Below are positions 1-10,455 of a DNA stretch of 64,000 bases, one piece after another. The translations under genes and the position numbers were made by a program. Positions within the stretch are counted from its first letter, which is position 1. Each line of letters starts with the position of its first letter. Below the pieces are notes generated by a model that did not search any database, was not told where the DNA came from, and saw nothing but the letters and a program-made list of their open reading frames with translations. This DNA is from Sycon ciliatum. Lineage: Eukaryota > Porifera > Calcarea > Leucosolenida > Sycettidae. The DNA lies in assembly GCF_964019385.1 (NCBI RefSeq), contig NC_088644.1:44538483-44602482 (forward strand). Direction: 5' to 3'.

Positions 1-1742
1 TCGACCGAATCACTCCTTTCCCCTCCCGTAAGAATGAATTCGGGCGGGGACTTAGGGTCAAACCCATAGTTCAGATAGAACGGTGTATTAGCTACAGATG
101 ACTGTTGTGAACTACTAATTGCAAACTCGCAGAGTGGTAGAAGCGAATCCCAATTGTCCTGTGTCAAGTTCACAAATGCTCTTAGAACATCTCCCACTTG
201 CCGGTTAACTCTCTCCGTCAAACCATCCGTTTCAGGGTGGTTAGCAGTGCTGAATGCCAATTTAGTTCCTAGCTGAGAGAATACTTCTTTGAAAAAAGCT
301 GCAGTGAATCGTGGATCGCGATCGGAAACAATGGTCGAGCTCAGCCCGTGCAGACGAAACACTTTTTGAATGTACAGTTGAGCGCTGCCCTTAGCATCAA
401 TCTTCGAGTTTGTTGGAACAAGATGTACGCACTTCGTACGTCGGTCCACAAAGGTGTAAATTGGGTCGAAGCCACGAGAAGTAAGGGGCAATCCAACAAT
501 AAAATCCATTGAGATATCCTGCCAAGGACTATTAGGTATTGGAAATGACTGGAGAAGCCCTGTTCGTGGCTGACCTCCCTTCGTTCGCTGGCAGAGATCA
601 CAGGTTTTGACAAATCTCTTGATATCGAGACCCATTCGGGGCCAGTAGAAAAAACGTGCTAGGCGGAAGTACGTTCGATCACGACCCGGGTGGCCAGCCG
701 TTGCACACTCATGGTGTTCTTGAATGACCTTTAACCGGACACCGCACTGTGGTATGCACAACCGGTTATTGGGGGATGCCTTGAGGTACAAGCGATCAGT
801 GGATTCGTCCCAATAATAGCGATCATGCAAATTATCTAGGAGAGAATGCTTCCATCTTTCTATGATGGGAGTTAGCTCTTTGTCTCTCTGGTAGGCATCT
901 GATATTGTATTGGACACATCATCATTCATTGCTAAAGCATACTCAATAGCATTCAAACGTGGTACTGCATTCTCCACGAGGTTACTCTCATGGAGATCTG
1001 GGCGACGCGAAAGGGGATATGCAGGGTTCTCTCTGCCGGGTCTGTGACGGACTGCGTAGTCATAGTCAGCTAGGAATTCAACCCATCGCGCCTCTCTCTT
1101 TGTAATGCTTGGTTTTGTTTTCAGATAAACTACCGCCATGTTGTATGTAATGACCTCAAAGTGTTGAAAGAGGTAGATGCGCCAGGTCTTTAGCGCAAAC
1201 ACTACGGCCAATGTTTCTCGTTCTGTAGCTGTATAATTCTGTTCAGCAGCAGACAATTTTCGGCTAGCATAAGCCACTGGATGCCAGGCATCTTCCTCTA
1301 GTTCTTGGAGAAGAACACATCCCAAGGCGAAATCGCTTGCATCTGTTACTACTCTGAATGGTCGGTTCACATCAGCCAGCCGCATTCAACAAGGCATGCT
1401 TTAGCGATTCAAAGGCATGTTGCCGTGAGCTGTTCCACTCGAATCGTGCATGTTTTCCCGTTATCTCCTCTAAATTCTTAGAGAGCGATGAGTATTGATC
1501 TATGAATCGCCTAAAATAATTCGTAAATCCAAGAAATTGCCTCACCTCTGTGACGGAAGTCGGAGCGGGCCAGACCTTTACTGCGGCAATCTTGTCTGGG
1601 TCAGGGGCGATGTGCAGTCCATCGATGCAATGTCCCAGGAACCGCACACTCTCCACGCCAAATTCACATTTTGACCGTTTGCAAAATAACTGGTTGTCCC
1701 GGAGCACGCTCAATGCCGACCGGACATGCTGCATATGCTCCG
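1..1742 (-). pseudogene. Ty3/gypsy pol C-terminal half: RT thumb, RNase H, integrase
   Basis: From 1742 leftwards the minus strand encodes the RT thumb (1372-1734, with [14 protein letters not shown]), then RNase H with VVTDASDFA near 1340. The integrase zinc finger follows (CDLC near 600), then the integrase core with DFIVGLP, SDRDPRF (near 315) and HPETDGLTERVN (near 235). The integrase frame is open to the window edge. A frameshift near 1385 separates thumb from RNase H, so this copy cannot make a continuous pol. Family membership is clear; whether a chromodomain follows cannot be seen. Confidence 0.85.
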
Positions 1743-1824
1743 ACCATACTTTGCGCTGGCCGTATTGCTACTTCATATTTGCTTTGCTTGGGTAGTGAGA
1801 AGAACACCGGTTTGTTCCTTTCTC
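1743..1824 (+). repeat. Split direct repeat A1
   Basis: 82 bp starting ACCATACTTTGCGCTGG, repeated with almost no change at 5473-5554 (A2). It forms the left end of the YR element. The gypsy sequence stops at its first bases. Confidence 0.85.
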
Positions 1825-1847
1825 CCTTCCTTTCTCTCTCTTTCACC

Positions 1848-3175
1848 ATGCCACGAGGCTCTGTACGAGGAAGCAGACGTGGACGCAGACGCGGGTATGC
1901 CGTCGAGGTTACCCGTCGCCGCTCGGGTAGGGCTTCGACCTCGCCAAACGCGCGGACTGACGGCATGCGCGCCTTCGCGCTTATTGCCTCCGACACACCG
2001 TCAGCAGCTAGCTCAGACTTCTGACCCCGCTCCAGGCACCGACGCTTCTATGCAGGACGAGCCCTCATTGCTCTCCCCGGACATCATTTCCTCAGCCGTT
2101 ATGAAGATGAACGCCCTCCACCCTCTCCTCGAACGCGTGGAACGCCTGGAGAACAGACAGTGCTGAGTCTGATCTGGAAGCCGATCTCTCCCACGCGCGC
2201 GCTCCGCACCCGAAAGATCGCTCCCACGCTCCGAGCGTCAAGCTCCGGACCTATCCTGCCCGGAACTTCCAGTTCTATCGGAACCTCCGACTTTGCCAGG
2301 ACCTCCAGTTCTCTCCAAGCCCTCGGTTCTACCCACACCGCCACGTCGTGCGATTGAAAAAATCCAGCGCGGAGAGTTTGTGGAACTTGAGGAACTCTTG
2401 CCGGAAAATTTCAGCTCCCAGGGACAGGAGCCAATACAACTGGTTACAGCTGGCGGCGACATGGCTCAGCTCTCGCTCAACCTCAGCGCAAAGCACACGC
2501 GCGCGATCAACGACTTCTCGGCTTGGCTGGAGGCCTGGACGATCTACATGGGCATCGTCGTTCTTGCTCGTCCTGACCGAGCTCATGAGCTCGTCTGCTA
2601 CCAGCACATACTTTGTACTGCGAACCAACAGTTCACGACGTCTGCTAGCATGCTGTGCTGAACTATGATCGAGCATTTCGCCAACACACCGCCAGCATGG
2701 CACTGCGCTGGGACGTGATCAATCAGACGCTGTGGAGTATTCGCCTACTCCGCTCTCCCCGTCTGTCATGCAGACGTCTCCTGTGCTGAACTATGATCGA
2801 GCATTTCGCCAACACACCGCCAGCATGGCACTGCGCTGGGACGTGATCAATCAGACGCTGTGGAGTATTCGCCTACTCCGCTCTCCCCGTCTGTCATGCA
2901 CCAAATGCACGCTCCAAAACAGCCACGACCGCTGCCTGCCCACATGCCGTAGCTCAACACGCGCAGCCCTTTCCATCAGTGGCGGGCAGCACCCGCCAAG
3001 TCTGTTTTAAATAACTTCAACCGCGGCAGGCCCTGTTCCCGCACACCCTGCGACCGTCTCTACGCCTGCAGCTCATGTGAAGACAAAGGTCATGCCGCCA
3101 CATCCTGCACCAGCACCACCCGCTTCAGGTGGCAGCGCCCTGCAGATAGCCACGAGAAGACTTCGAAGCCCACTG
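1848..3175 (+). pseudogene. Gag-like ORF1 of the YR retrotransposon, frameshifted
   Basis: The likely start is the ATG at 1848 (MPRGSVRGSRRGRRRGY, basic N-terminus). The frame is broken near 2020 and 2160 and resumes at 2293-2661 with IQRGEFVELEELLPENF and DFSAWLEAWTIYM, a pattern typical of DIRS/Ngaro gag. From about 3010 another frame encodes FNRGRPCSRTPC and CSSCEDKGHAATSC, a cysteine pair followed by a CxxCxxxGHxxxxC zinc knuckle. A 120-bp tandem duplication at 2653-2900 interrupts the middle. Translation would need several frameshifts, so the copy is dead. The product is a presumed RNA-binding capsid-like protein. Confidence 0.65.
2653..2900 (+). repeat. 120-bp tandem duplication inside gag
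   Basis: 2653-2772 and 2781-2900 are near-identical, both starting CTGTGCTGAACTATGATCG, with an 8-bp spacer. The period of 128 bp shifts the reading frame. Confidence 0.95.
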
Positions 3176-3209
3176 AGAAAAAGTAAGCCGACTTCCACTC
3201 CCCTGAACA

Positions 3210-4546
3210 CTGTTCGCTTTCACACATCACTGCCTTCCTCGGAATTGTGCTGGACACGGTGCGCATGGAAGCCCATCTCCCAGACGACAAACCGACGGAC
3301 CTCCGCGAGCTCCTCAGCGAGCTGTCACGCTGCACCCAGACCACGCAACGCAAACTCGATCACTTCCTGGGGAAACTCTCCTTTGCGTCGAGCGTCGTCG
3401 TACCAGGCAGAACATTTACGCGGCGCTTATGGGATATCAACAAGAGGTTTAGCCGCGCCAAGCCCTATTTCCGTATCACTCTGACAGGCATTTCAGCAGC
3501 TGGCACCATCGGCACAGCAAGCCCCGGACACTGCAATCCGCCTCTCTCTCCTGGACTGATGCAGGAGGTCGCCGACCTGGCAGCCATGGCAATCGCCCCG
3601 ACAACACGGCGCACGTACGCCACTGGCGAAAGGAAATTTACGCAATTCTGTGCGTTGCAGAGATGGACGCCCATGCCGGCTACAGACACGATGCCCAGCT
3701 GCTTCGCAGCACACCTCACACAATCGGTTCAACCACAGACAATTCATGTCTACATGGCCGCAGTACGCAACATGCATCTCGAAGCCGGATTCCGAGATCC
3801 AACGATGAACGCATTGCTGCCGCCACGTGTTATGCGAGGCATCAAGAGGACGGCGACTGACCCGGCAATCCAGCGCACTCGCCTCCCAATCACCATTGAT
3901 TTGCTGCGGAAGCTCCTCAACCAACTCAGCCTGGACCAACGGCGTCACCAGCAGGACAAGGGCATGCTCAAGGCGGCAATGGTGCTCGCCTTCTTCGGAT
4001 TTCTTCGATGCGCTGAATTCACTGCGCCTCCAGCCGGGTTTGACCCTGCCACTCATACCACACGCCAGGATGTGACTCTGGATGTCACTCAAGGACGCAC
4101 ATATATCCGCTTCCACATCAAGCAATCGAAGACGGACCAACTTCGTCAGGGCCATGCAGATAATCGGTAGTACCACTTCACAACCTTGCCCGGTTGCCGC
4201 CCTCCTGGCATATTTTACAGTCTGTCCGTCTGACGCCACTGACGCACTCTTCCGCTACCGCCCTGGGAGACCGCTGACCAGGCAGGCACTGACAGAAGAG
4301 CTCCGACAGCTTCTCCCACTCACGGGAACACCCAATTCACGCGATTACGCTGGTCATTCATTCCGCATCGGTGCCGCCACAACTGCAGCCATGGCGGGTA
4401 CCCCGGACTGGCTAATCAGGGCAATGGGCCGATGGAGAAGCGACAGTGTCTTGCGCTACATCAGGGCAACCGACGCAGACATGGGGCAGCTGACCCAAAA
4501 GCTGTCAGAGGTACAAGCGCATCACAGAACGCATGGAGGTATGTAA
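3210..4546 (+). pseudogene. RT remnant fused to tyrosine recombinase
   Basis: 3215-3450 encodes FLGIVLDTVRMEAHLPDDK and GKLSFASSVVVPGRTFTRRL, the C-terminal end of DIRS-type RTs. The palm upstream and the RNase H downstream are both deleted. From about 3540 the frame continues into a tyrosine recombinase: an N-terminal core-binding domain (TTRRTYATGERKFTQFC), then the catalytic domain with the first Arg in GFLRCAEF, the HSFR box (AGHSFRIGAATT) and the distal part GRWRSDSVLRYIR that supplies the nucleophile Tyr. A one-base frameshift near 4150 separates first Arg from HxxR. All four catalytic positions (R-H-R-Y) survive at sequence level. The enzyme would circularise and integrate the cDNA. 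Confidence 0.85.
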
Positions 4547-4725
4547 GAACCCGCCACGCGGGCACGCAACTCGCACCCATGCACGTACCCACACGGCTGA
4601 CCGTTTGGAACAGCACAGCAACTTGCTCTGCTAGGATTGTGCTGACAAACTGCGCTGATAGCAACAACAGTGTCATTCACGTGCATTGCAATGTGTCACA
4701 ACTTAGCATGGAGGCTGGGCAACCA
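4547..4725 (+). other. 3' non-coding part of the YR element
   Basis: Sequence between the recombinase stop and repeat B1. No gene or motif is recognised. Confidence 0.5.
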
Positions 4726-5230
4726 TGGGCCAGCTATCTCCTCTCATCTGGCAATTATCACGGTCTTCGGCCATCACACTCATACTCCCACACTCCTGCC
4801 TCCTAACAGGCATTGCACTTCGTGCGTGGGCCGTCCACACTCCGTCCATTTCATGGGCGCCCATCTCATGGGCTGCACTTTGTGCGTGGACATACATACA
4901 CACTATCATACAGGCCGTCCACACTCCGCCCATTTCATGGGTGCCCATTTCATGGGCTGCACCTCGTGTGCGTGGGCCGTCCACACTCCGTCCATTTCAT
5001 GGGCGCCCATCTCATGGGCTGCACTTTGTGCGTGGACATACATACACACTATCATACAGGCCGTCCACACTCCGCCCAGTTCATGGGTGCCCATTTCATG
5101 GGCTGCACCTCCTGCGTGGACTATCCTACATGATTATCACATGCCAGATTCGGTTGCCCAGCACTCCATGAATCCTCCATATGATGTGTGCTCTCCACTG
5201 GTCTGCAATAGCGAGTGCATGCGTGTTAAT
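4726..5230 (+). repeat. Split direct repeat B1 with internal minisatellite
   Basis: 505 bp from TGGGCCAGCTATCTCC to GCATGCGTGTTAAT, repeated at 5649-6159 (B2). Inside, a ~170-bp unit occurs twice, and each unit is itself two ~85-bp halves with TTTCATGGGCGCCCATCTCA or a variant. The repeats are internally symmetric around GGGCGCCC. The overlapping ORFs here on both strands are artefacts of the repeat. Confidence 0.9.
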
Positions 5231-5472
5231 AGCACATTAGAGCTTGCGGTAATGTAGGTTAACACGTTGCACAAGCCACCACTTCACACGCGCTCCAGCG
5301 GCTTCCAAAGAGCCCGCAGATCCCACGCTATTCATTGATGCATGTCAAGTAACACGTACATCCACGCTGTGGTGGCATGTAACATGCGTACGCCGGAACT
5401 CACCTGAACTCGCCAGCCAACCAGCCATATGCGGCTGCAGCACACATCGGAGCTTGAACCCGTAACGCATAC
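5231..5472 (+). other. Spacer between B1 and A2
   Basis: Unique sequence within the YR element. No ORF or motif recognised. Confidence 0.5.
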
Positions 5473-5554
5473 ACCATACTTTGCGCTGGCCGTATTGCTA
5501 CTTCATATTTGCTTTGCTTGGGTAGTGAGAAGAACACCGGTTTGTTCCTTTCTC
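5473..5554 (+). repeat. Split direct repeat A2
   Basis: Near-identical to A1 (1743-1824). It lies between B1 and B2, as the Ngaro/PAT plan requires. Confidence 0.9.
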
Positions 5555-5648
5555 ACCCACCCACCTCTTCCCATCTATGAATAATATTGATATCCTTGAT
5601 TCAACACAGGTATCATAATTCATACAAGACGAAAATAAATAGGAGTGC

Positions 5649-6159
5649 TGGGCCAGCTATCTCCTCTCATCTGGCAATTATCACGGTCTTCGGCCATCAC
5701 ACTCATACTCCCACACTCCTGCCTCCTAACGGGCATTGCACTTCGTGCGTGGGCCGTCCACACTCCGTCCATTTCATGGGCGCCCATCTCATGGGCTGCA
5801 CTTTGTGCGTGGACATACATACACACTATCATACAGGCCGTCCACACTCCGCCCAGTTCATGGGTGCCCATTTCATGGGCTGCACCTCGTGTGCGTGGGC
5901 CGTCCACACTCCGTCCATTTCATGGGCGCCCATCTCATGGGCTGCACTTTGTGCGTGGACATACATGTACATACACACTATCATACAGGCCGTCCACACT
6001 CCGCCCAGTTCATGGGTGCCCATTTCATGGGCTGCACCTCGTGCGTGGACTATCTTACATGATTATCACATGCCAGATTCGGTTGCCCAGCACTCCATGA
6101 ATCCTCCATATGATGTGTGCTCTCCACTGGTCTGCAATAGCGAGTGCATGCGTGTTAAT
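5649..6159 (+). repeat. Split direct repeat B2
   Basis: 511 bp matching B1. The length difference is one 6-bp TACATG/TGTACA-type insertion near 5966. It ends exactly where gypsy RT coding resumes (KTA codons at 6160 and above, minus strand). Confidence 0.9.
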
Positions 6160-7404
6160 GGCGGTTTTGGGCACGTCCTCAGCTTGAATGCGAATCTGAT
6201 TATACCCTGATCGGAGGTCTAGTTTCGTGAAGTACCTAGCGCCCTGTATGGTATCGAATAAATCATCCACAATGGGCAAGCACGCCTTGTTCTTAACAGT
6301 TATCTTGTTTAGCTCCCTCCAATCACAGACCATGCGTAACGAACCATCAGCTTTCTTGACAAAAAACACCGGTGCACCAAAGGGGGACTTACTTGGTTCT
6401 ACGAAACCCTTTTTCAAGAGTTCTGTGAGCTGTTTCTTCAATTCCTCCATTTCTGGCTTGGGCAGGCGATAGGCAGGTCGCGATGGGGGTGATGAGCCTT
6501 CCTCCAGGCGGATTTCGTGGTCTACAGGTCTCTTTGGTGGGAGTCTAGCTGGCAGATCATCCGGGAAAAGATCGTCATAGTCACGGAACATGGCCTTGAG
6601 ATCTGGGTGCTCGTTCTGAGTGGATTTGTCGGGAGGTTCCTTGCCAATGCCGTCTTCTACGCTGACCCATGCCAGAACACCTTCGTCTCCACTCCTAAGA
6701 GCATGCCTAGCCTGACGACCAGATATGAACATCGCCTCCACAGGTGCGGTCGGTTCGCTTTGACTGGGCGACGCACAAGGCAAACCATTCGAGTTCAACC
6801 TGACTTCATTCGTCCGGAAGTTTATGTTTGGATTGTTACGCGTTAACCAAGGTTTCCCCAATATAGCGTCATAGCGATGAAGGGGGAACACCGTGAAGGT
6901 TTGGTTATCGCTGAAGTCGCCTACGATAACCTTCAATTCATGGGTCGTCTCCATGGGAAACGAGCTTGATGCTCCATCAGCCAGCGTGATATTCAGGTTT
7001 TCCGAGCCAATTTCGGTTGGCAGGTTAACTCTCCTGGCAAACTGTTCGGCAAAGAAATCATGGGTCGAGCCCGAATCTATTAACATAAGCGCGCGACGAC
7101 CGTTGATTTTGCCTTCTACACGCAGGAGCTCATGTTCCGTTTCCGCATTGACGCTGGTAACCTGGGCCTCAATAGTTGGTGTAACATCTCGCTTGAAATT
7201 GGCTTCGGAGCATTCAGCATCATCGTCAACATCCTCCACAGCGAGGCTACTGAATCGGTTACGGGTAGATACGGAGCACACACTACACGCAGGTGATGCC
7301 TTTTCTTGATGCGTCAGTAATCGCATCGGCCTTACTGACGTCCACCGTTTGGGTGATCTCGATGCTGCGGGCAATTCTAGGCCATATGGCCTGGTCGACG
7401 ACAT
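6160..7404 (-). pseudogene. Ty3/gypsy protease and N-terminal RT
   Basis: One open frame on the minus strand. It holds an aspartic protease ([16 protein letters not shown] active site, near 7080) and the RT fingers and palm start ([45 protein letters not shown], then [14 protein letters not shown] with the first catalytic Asp). Coding stops being gypsy-like after EDVPKTA at 6160, where the YR element enters. The downstream YxDD portion is not present anywhere in the window. It is coded separately from gag, with about 25 bp between the two open frames. Confidence 0.85.
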
Positions 7405-7427
7405 GCGAAGCAGCCCCCCTGGGCTCG

Positions 7428-8228
7428 TTATGTATCACGTTCCTCGGGGCTTAGTTTTGTTAGCTTTCTGCTACCTGATGGTGGTGCGAATCCCGGCGCG
7501 GTCGCCAGTGGTGGTCTGCGCTGAAATCGGCTGTCTGAGGCGACTGCTAGCGCTGCCTGAACGGCGGCTGACAGTGTAGTGGGGTGTTCCTTCACTACCA
7601 AGGTCCGCATGTTACCGTGCAGGCCGTTGACAAATAGCAAGGCTCTGGAGAGTTCGTCAAGTTCCGGCACCTGTAAACTTAGCCGAGAAAACTCCGTTAC
7701 GTACGATTCAATTGACCCACGTTGTTGGATAGAGAACATATCCAACCGCACTCTTTCCCCGTCATAGTGAGGACCATACACTCGCGCTAGGGCGCTTTTC
7801 AAAGAATGCCAATCCGATAATTGCTCACCTGCTTCCATGGAAGAAATTAGCCAAAGACGCGCATTCCCAGCGAGGTAGCTAGCCGCAAAGTTAACTTGGC
7901 TCTCCGGGTCACCTTGAGGTGAGCACTTCAAGGCTAACTCGATCGTAAATACCCACTCTTTGAACTCGGAAGGGTTGCAATGGAAAACATTCGGTTCTCT
8001 GGTAACGCGTTTGACGCTCGGGCTTGTCTGGGAGAGAGAACGCGATCGACACGGGGCTAGATCCGGAGGACTTGAGGTTGATGTAGCAGGTAATTGATGT
8101 CGTCCAACTGTAGCAGCCACGTTGTCCCGAGCGCGGCCGTACTCACGGAAAGCGGCGTATAGCAGAGCAGTAGCGGCCAGGAGCACAAGGCACGTCAAAG
8201 GGCAAACGATGATCTCAACCATCCTCAA
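7428..8228 (-). CDS. Ty3/gypsy Gag-like protein
   Basis: An open frame of 266 codons directly upstream of the pol frame. The middle part has the retrotransposon-gag pattern ([47 protein letters not shown]). The first ~35 residues include a hydrophobic stretch ([15 protein letters not shown]), which is unusual for gag. The true start may therefore lie further in, at a Met not visible here, or the segment may be read-through of leader sequence. No zinc knuckle is seen before the stop. The function is presumed particle formation. Confidence 0.7.
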   Translation of the reverse strand: MRMVEIIVCPLTCLVLLAATALLYAAFREYGRARDNVAATVGRHQLPATSTSSPPDLAPCRSRSLSQTSPSVKRVTREPNVFHCNPSEFKEWVFTIELALKCSPQGDPESQVNFAASYLAGNARLWLISSMEAGEQLSDWHSLKSALARVYGPHYDGERVRLDMFSIQQRGSIESYVTEFSRLSLQVPELDELSRALLFVNGLHGNMRTLVVKEHPTTLSAAVQAALAVASDSRFQRRPPLATAPGFAPPSGSRKLTKLSPEERDT

Positions 8229-8460
8229 GCTACCAGTGTAACAGTATAGACTTGATTGATTGGAGAATTCCCCGAATGATGTTCAAACCAGAGGTTATGA
8301 AGCAAAAGAAAGGCGAGAACCGCAGGAGTGAGAATAGTAGGAACACAAGGTGTTACCATAAGACAAGCAAGAAGTGTCAAGGTAAAACTATTACACAGTC
8401 TGGCAACGGATCCCTGTTTGCCGTGTCTCTTCCACGGATGCGTCCCACGCAACTTTACGT
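8222..8460 (-). promoter_or_regulatory. Probable gypsy PBS and partial 5' LTR
   Basis: On the minus strand a TTACA end is followed after one base by TGGTAGCTTGAGGATGG, which resembles the initiator-Met tRNA primer-binding site used by many LTR elements. Upstream sequence to about 8460 would then be LTR. No second LTR copy is in the window, so this rests on the PBS likeness alone. Confidence 0.45.
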
Positions 8461-9518
8461 CGGAGGGAGAGTGTGCTGGAGGGGATCAGGCAAGTAGCAT
8501 GTGGGGGTGAGCGGGGCAGTCAAGCACAGACTATCCATGCCCTTGCCACCCTCCGCAAAGAAGAAAGCGAGAACCTTCTGCGTGGGGCAGGATTGCTGCC
8601 CAAGGGTATGGAGGAAGGAATTGGCCTGGCCATCAAGGCAGATCTACAACTCCCGTGGAATGGACTGAGGAATCTCAGGCGCTATTTCAAGCTTTGTGGG
8701 GTTGCCCTGGAGTCTGAGCGAACTATGCGCAAACAGCTCTCGGAGGAGCTGCCGTTTCCGCTCGTTGCGAAGGAGGAGCCTTTACTTGACAGCTCCGAAA
8801 CAGTTGTGAGATGCCCCTTAGTCTGTTTCGAGAATCTTGTGGACCTTGTTCTCCACTACATCAAGCTGAATGATCAAGCAGGAACGCTGGTCTGGGATGG
8901 TCTTCCTGAGGATGAGTTATGGGTGAAAGTCAGTGGTGACCACGGTGGTCATTCTTTTAAATTTTCCTTTCAATTGGTTAATGTTATGCATCCAAATGCA
9001 CTGTATAACACGATTCCTTTTCTAGTATTTGCAGGAAAAGACACGCCCGCAAACCTCGCGACAACCTTTGCACCGTACGCACAACAAATAATCACACTAC
9101 AACAAACAGAATGGCACGGAAAGCACATTAAAGTATCTCTGTTTGGAGACTACGACTTTATGATGAAGTGCTATGGTTTGTCTCGGCCAAGCAGAGTCCG
9201 CCCTTGTCTCTATTGTCTCTCAACAAAAACAGAAATGCAATCCCAGGCAGCTGGCCAGCATTGAGAGCGCACATTGGAGGGCCTTAAAGCCGACCATGCA
9301 AGCTTTGTTGCATCTGGCAGCAGGCTTCAGCATGCGAAGCACCACAACAATGTAATCCGGCCATTTGTTGTGCCGATTGAAATCAGAGATGTTTGCGTGC
9401 CAGTTTTGCATCTAGATTTAGGAATTTTCCCTAGGCTTTTTAAAGCAATGGTAAGAGACGCTGAAGAGCTGGATCTACAGCTAGCGAAGTCACTCTTGAC
9501 AATACAGTCCAGCGCTAG

Positions 9519-9836
9519 TGTAGTATCCCTGCCCGACCAATACGGAAGTAGTACTGAACTAATACGAAGCTTTGCCTGATGTATATTTAGTGTATCTCCG
9601 TATGTAAGCGTACGGCGTCTGCTGCATAAAAGCGGCTGCGCATTTCTGTTTTGATGAAGATGAGATTTTGATAATAACGAGCTATTCAACCTCCAGGTGT
9701 GCACCGGAGAGAAAGTCAGTTATTTTGCCGCTTCTTCTTTCACTAATAATTATATCTCAGGTGTGTACCTGAAAGAAGTAGAGTAAAAGTAATTATTGTT
9801 GATTTCACCGCGCCAACCACTCGGCTACCCATTACA
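9519..9836 (+). repeat. 5' LTR, ubiquitin-LTR element copy 1
   Basis: 318 bp, TG...CA ends, with CTGCATAAAAGCGG as a possible TATA region near 9620. Confidence 0.9.
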
Positions 9837-9851
9837 TTGGTGGCAGCGGTG
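9837..9851 (+). promoter_or_regulatory. Primer-binding site
   Basis: TTGGTGGCAGCGGTG directly after the 5' LTR. The same sequence follows the 5' LTR of copy 2 at 48578. The priming tRNA is not identified. Confidence 0.7.
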
Positions 9852-9914
9852 TAGTTTTAAATAAAACAACGTGATTCGACCCCAGACTCCGATGGCTCAA
9901 CCCGCTACAGCTCC

Positions 9915-10358
9915 GTGCGACGAATCAAGATGAGAATCATGTTTCTTGCCTTCCTCGGCCTGGCACTGCTTATTAGCCTGCAGCTCAGTCAGGGTGCTAG
10001 CGTGTATCACCCTTCTCTCCGCACGGCACACACTGGAGACTCCGATGGCGATTCCAAGCGACCCGCTACCTACATGTATACTACCGGTGGTGATGGCGAA
10101 GCTGATGAGGACGACAACAGGCAGGCTGGTACCCAAGACAAGGAGGGTATTCCCCAAGACCAGCAGCGTTTGATTTTCGCCGGCACGCAGTCGGAAGCAG
10201 GAGCTCACTCTTCACTTGGTACTTCCCCTCCGTGGTGGGATGCAGATTTTCGTCAACACTCTTCCTGGCTATACCATCACTCTTTCCGTCGCGCAAAGCA
10301 ATGCTATCGACAATGTGAAGACCACCATTCAAGACGAGGAGGGAGGTCATTTGTCTGA
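9915..10358 (+). CDS. Signal peptide fused to ubiquitin fragment
   Basis: Open frame of 147 codons. From the second Met (9930) it begins [18 protein letters not shown], a good signal peptide (basic start, long hydrophobic core, small residues at SQGAS). An acidic linker follows ([11 protein letters not shown]), then [17 protein letters not shown], which is ubiquitin residues 31-47 with one change (Pro38 to Gln). The next residue, Lys48 of ubiquitin, is Thr. After that the frame leaves ubiquitin because about 11 codons are missing, and the tail is out of frame. The segment 9884-10036 that supplies the signal peptide is bounded by a 13-bp direct repeat and is absent from copy 2. Whether any protein is made is unknown. 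Confidence 0.55.
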   Translation: MRRIKMRIMFLAFLGLALLISLQLSQGASVYHPSLRTAHTGDSDGDSKRPATYMYTTGGDGEADEDDNRQAGTQDKEGIPQDQQRLIFAGTQSEAGAHSSLGTSPPWWDADFRQHSSWLYHHSFRRAKQCYRQCEDHHSRRGGRSFV

Positions 10359-10455
10359 CGCCGAGCTAGCCGATTTGAGTGACCGGCTCAACCAAGATGA
10401 AGATAAAACCTGGCTTGCCCTCCGCCGTAGCTCCAGCCGCCGCGGAGGTTACTAA
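10129..10455 (+). pseudogene. Captured polyubiquitin fragment
   Basis: Two frames together give the end of one ubiquitin unit and most of the next. Residues 31-51 (ending near 10196) are followed after a gap by [12 protein letters not shown] (normally STLHLVLRLRGG) and then [17 protein letters not shown], continuing to [10 protein letters not shown]. The junction GG-M is the head-to-tail joint of polyubiquitin. Lys6, 11, 29, 33 and 48 are all replaced; Lys27 remains. After residue 35 the second unit no longer aligns clearly, but the frame stays open and ends RRGGY, like a C-terminal GG plus one extra residue. It is a derived, broken copy of a host gene inside an LTR element. Confidence 0.85.

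Larger units (their letters stand above)
1743..6159 (+). mobile_element. Tyrosine-recombinase retrotransposon (Ngaro/PAT-DIRS type), internally deleted
   Basis: A 4.4-kb insertion in the gypsy RT. Two repeat pairs flank the ORFs in the order A1 (1743-1824), ORFs, B1 (4726-5230), A2 (5473-5554), B2 (5649-6159). This is the split-direct-repeat plan of Ngaro and PAT elements. The coding part holds a gag-like ORF with a zinc knuckle, the C-terminal end of a DIRS-type RT and a tyrosine recombinase. The RT palm and RNase H are missing, so this is a non-autonomous copy. No target-site duplication is visible, as expected for recombinase-mediated insertion. Confidence 0.85.
1..8460 (-). mobile_element. 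Ty3/gypsy LTR retrotransposon, interrupted and cut by window edge
   Basis: Read on the minus strand, gag (7428-8228), protease and RT (6160-7404), then RT thumb, RNase H and integrase (1-1742) follow the Ty3/gypsy order PR-RT-RH-IN. The body is split by the YR retrotransposon at 1743-6159. At the split the RT segment that should carry the YxDD box is absent, so about 150-200 bp of target was lost around the insertion. The 3' LTR lies beyond base 1. The 5' end shows a likely primer-binding site near 8230 and LTR-like sequence up to about 8460, where the next gene begins. Confidence 0.85.

Noticed and set aside
3540..4546. Phage or bacterial integrase from contamination
   Set aside because: It lies between split direct repeats with DIRS-type RT and gag remnants, so it belongs to a eukaryotic YR retrotransposon.
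4703..5171. Long overlapping ORFs on both strands over the B repeats (also 5587-6210)
   Set aside because: They follow the 85-bp repeat units in several frames at once; repeat periodicity explains them.
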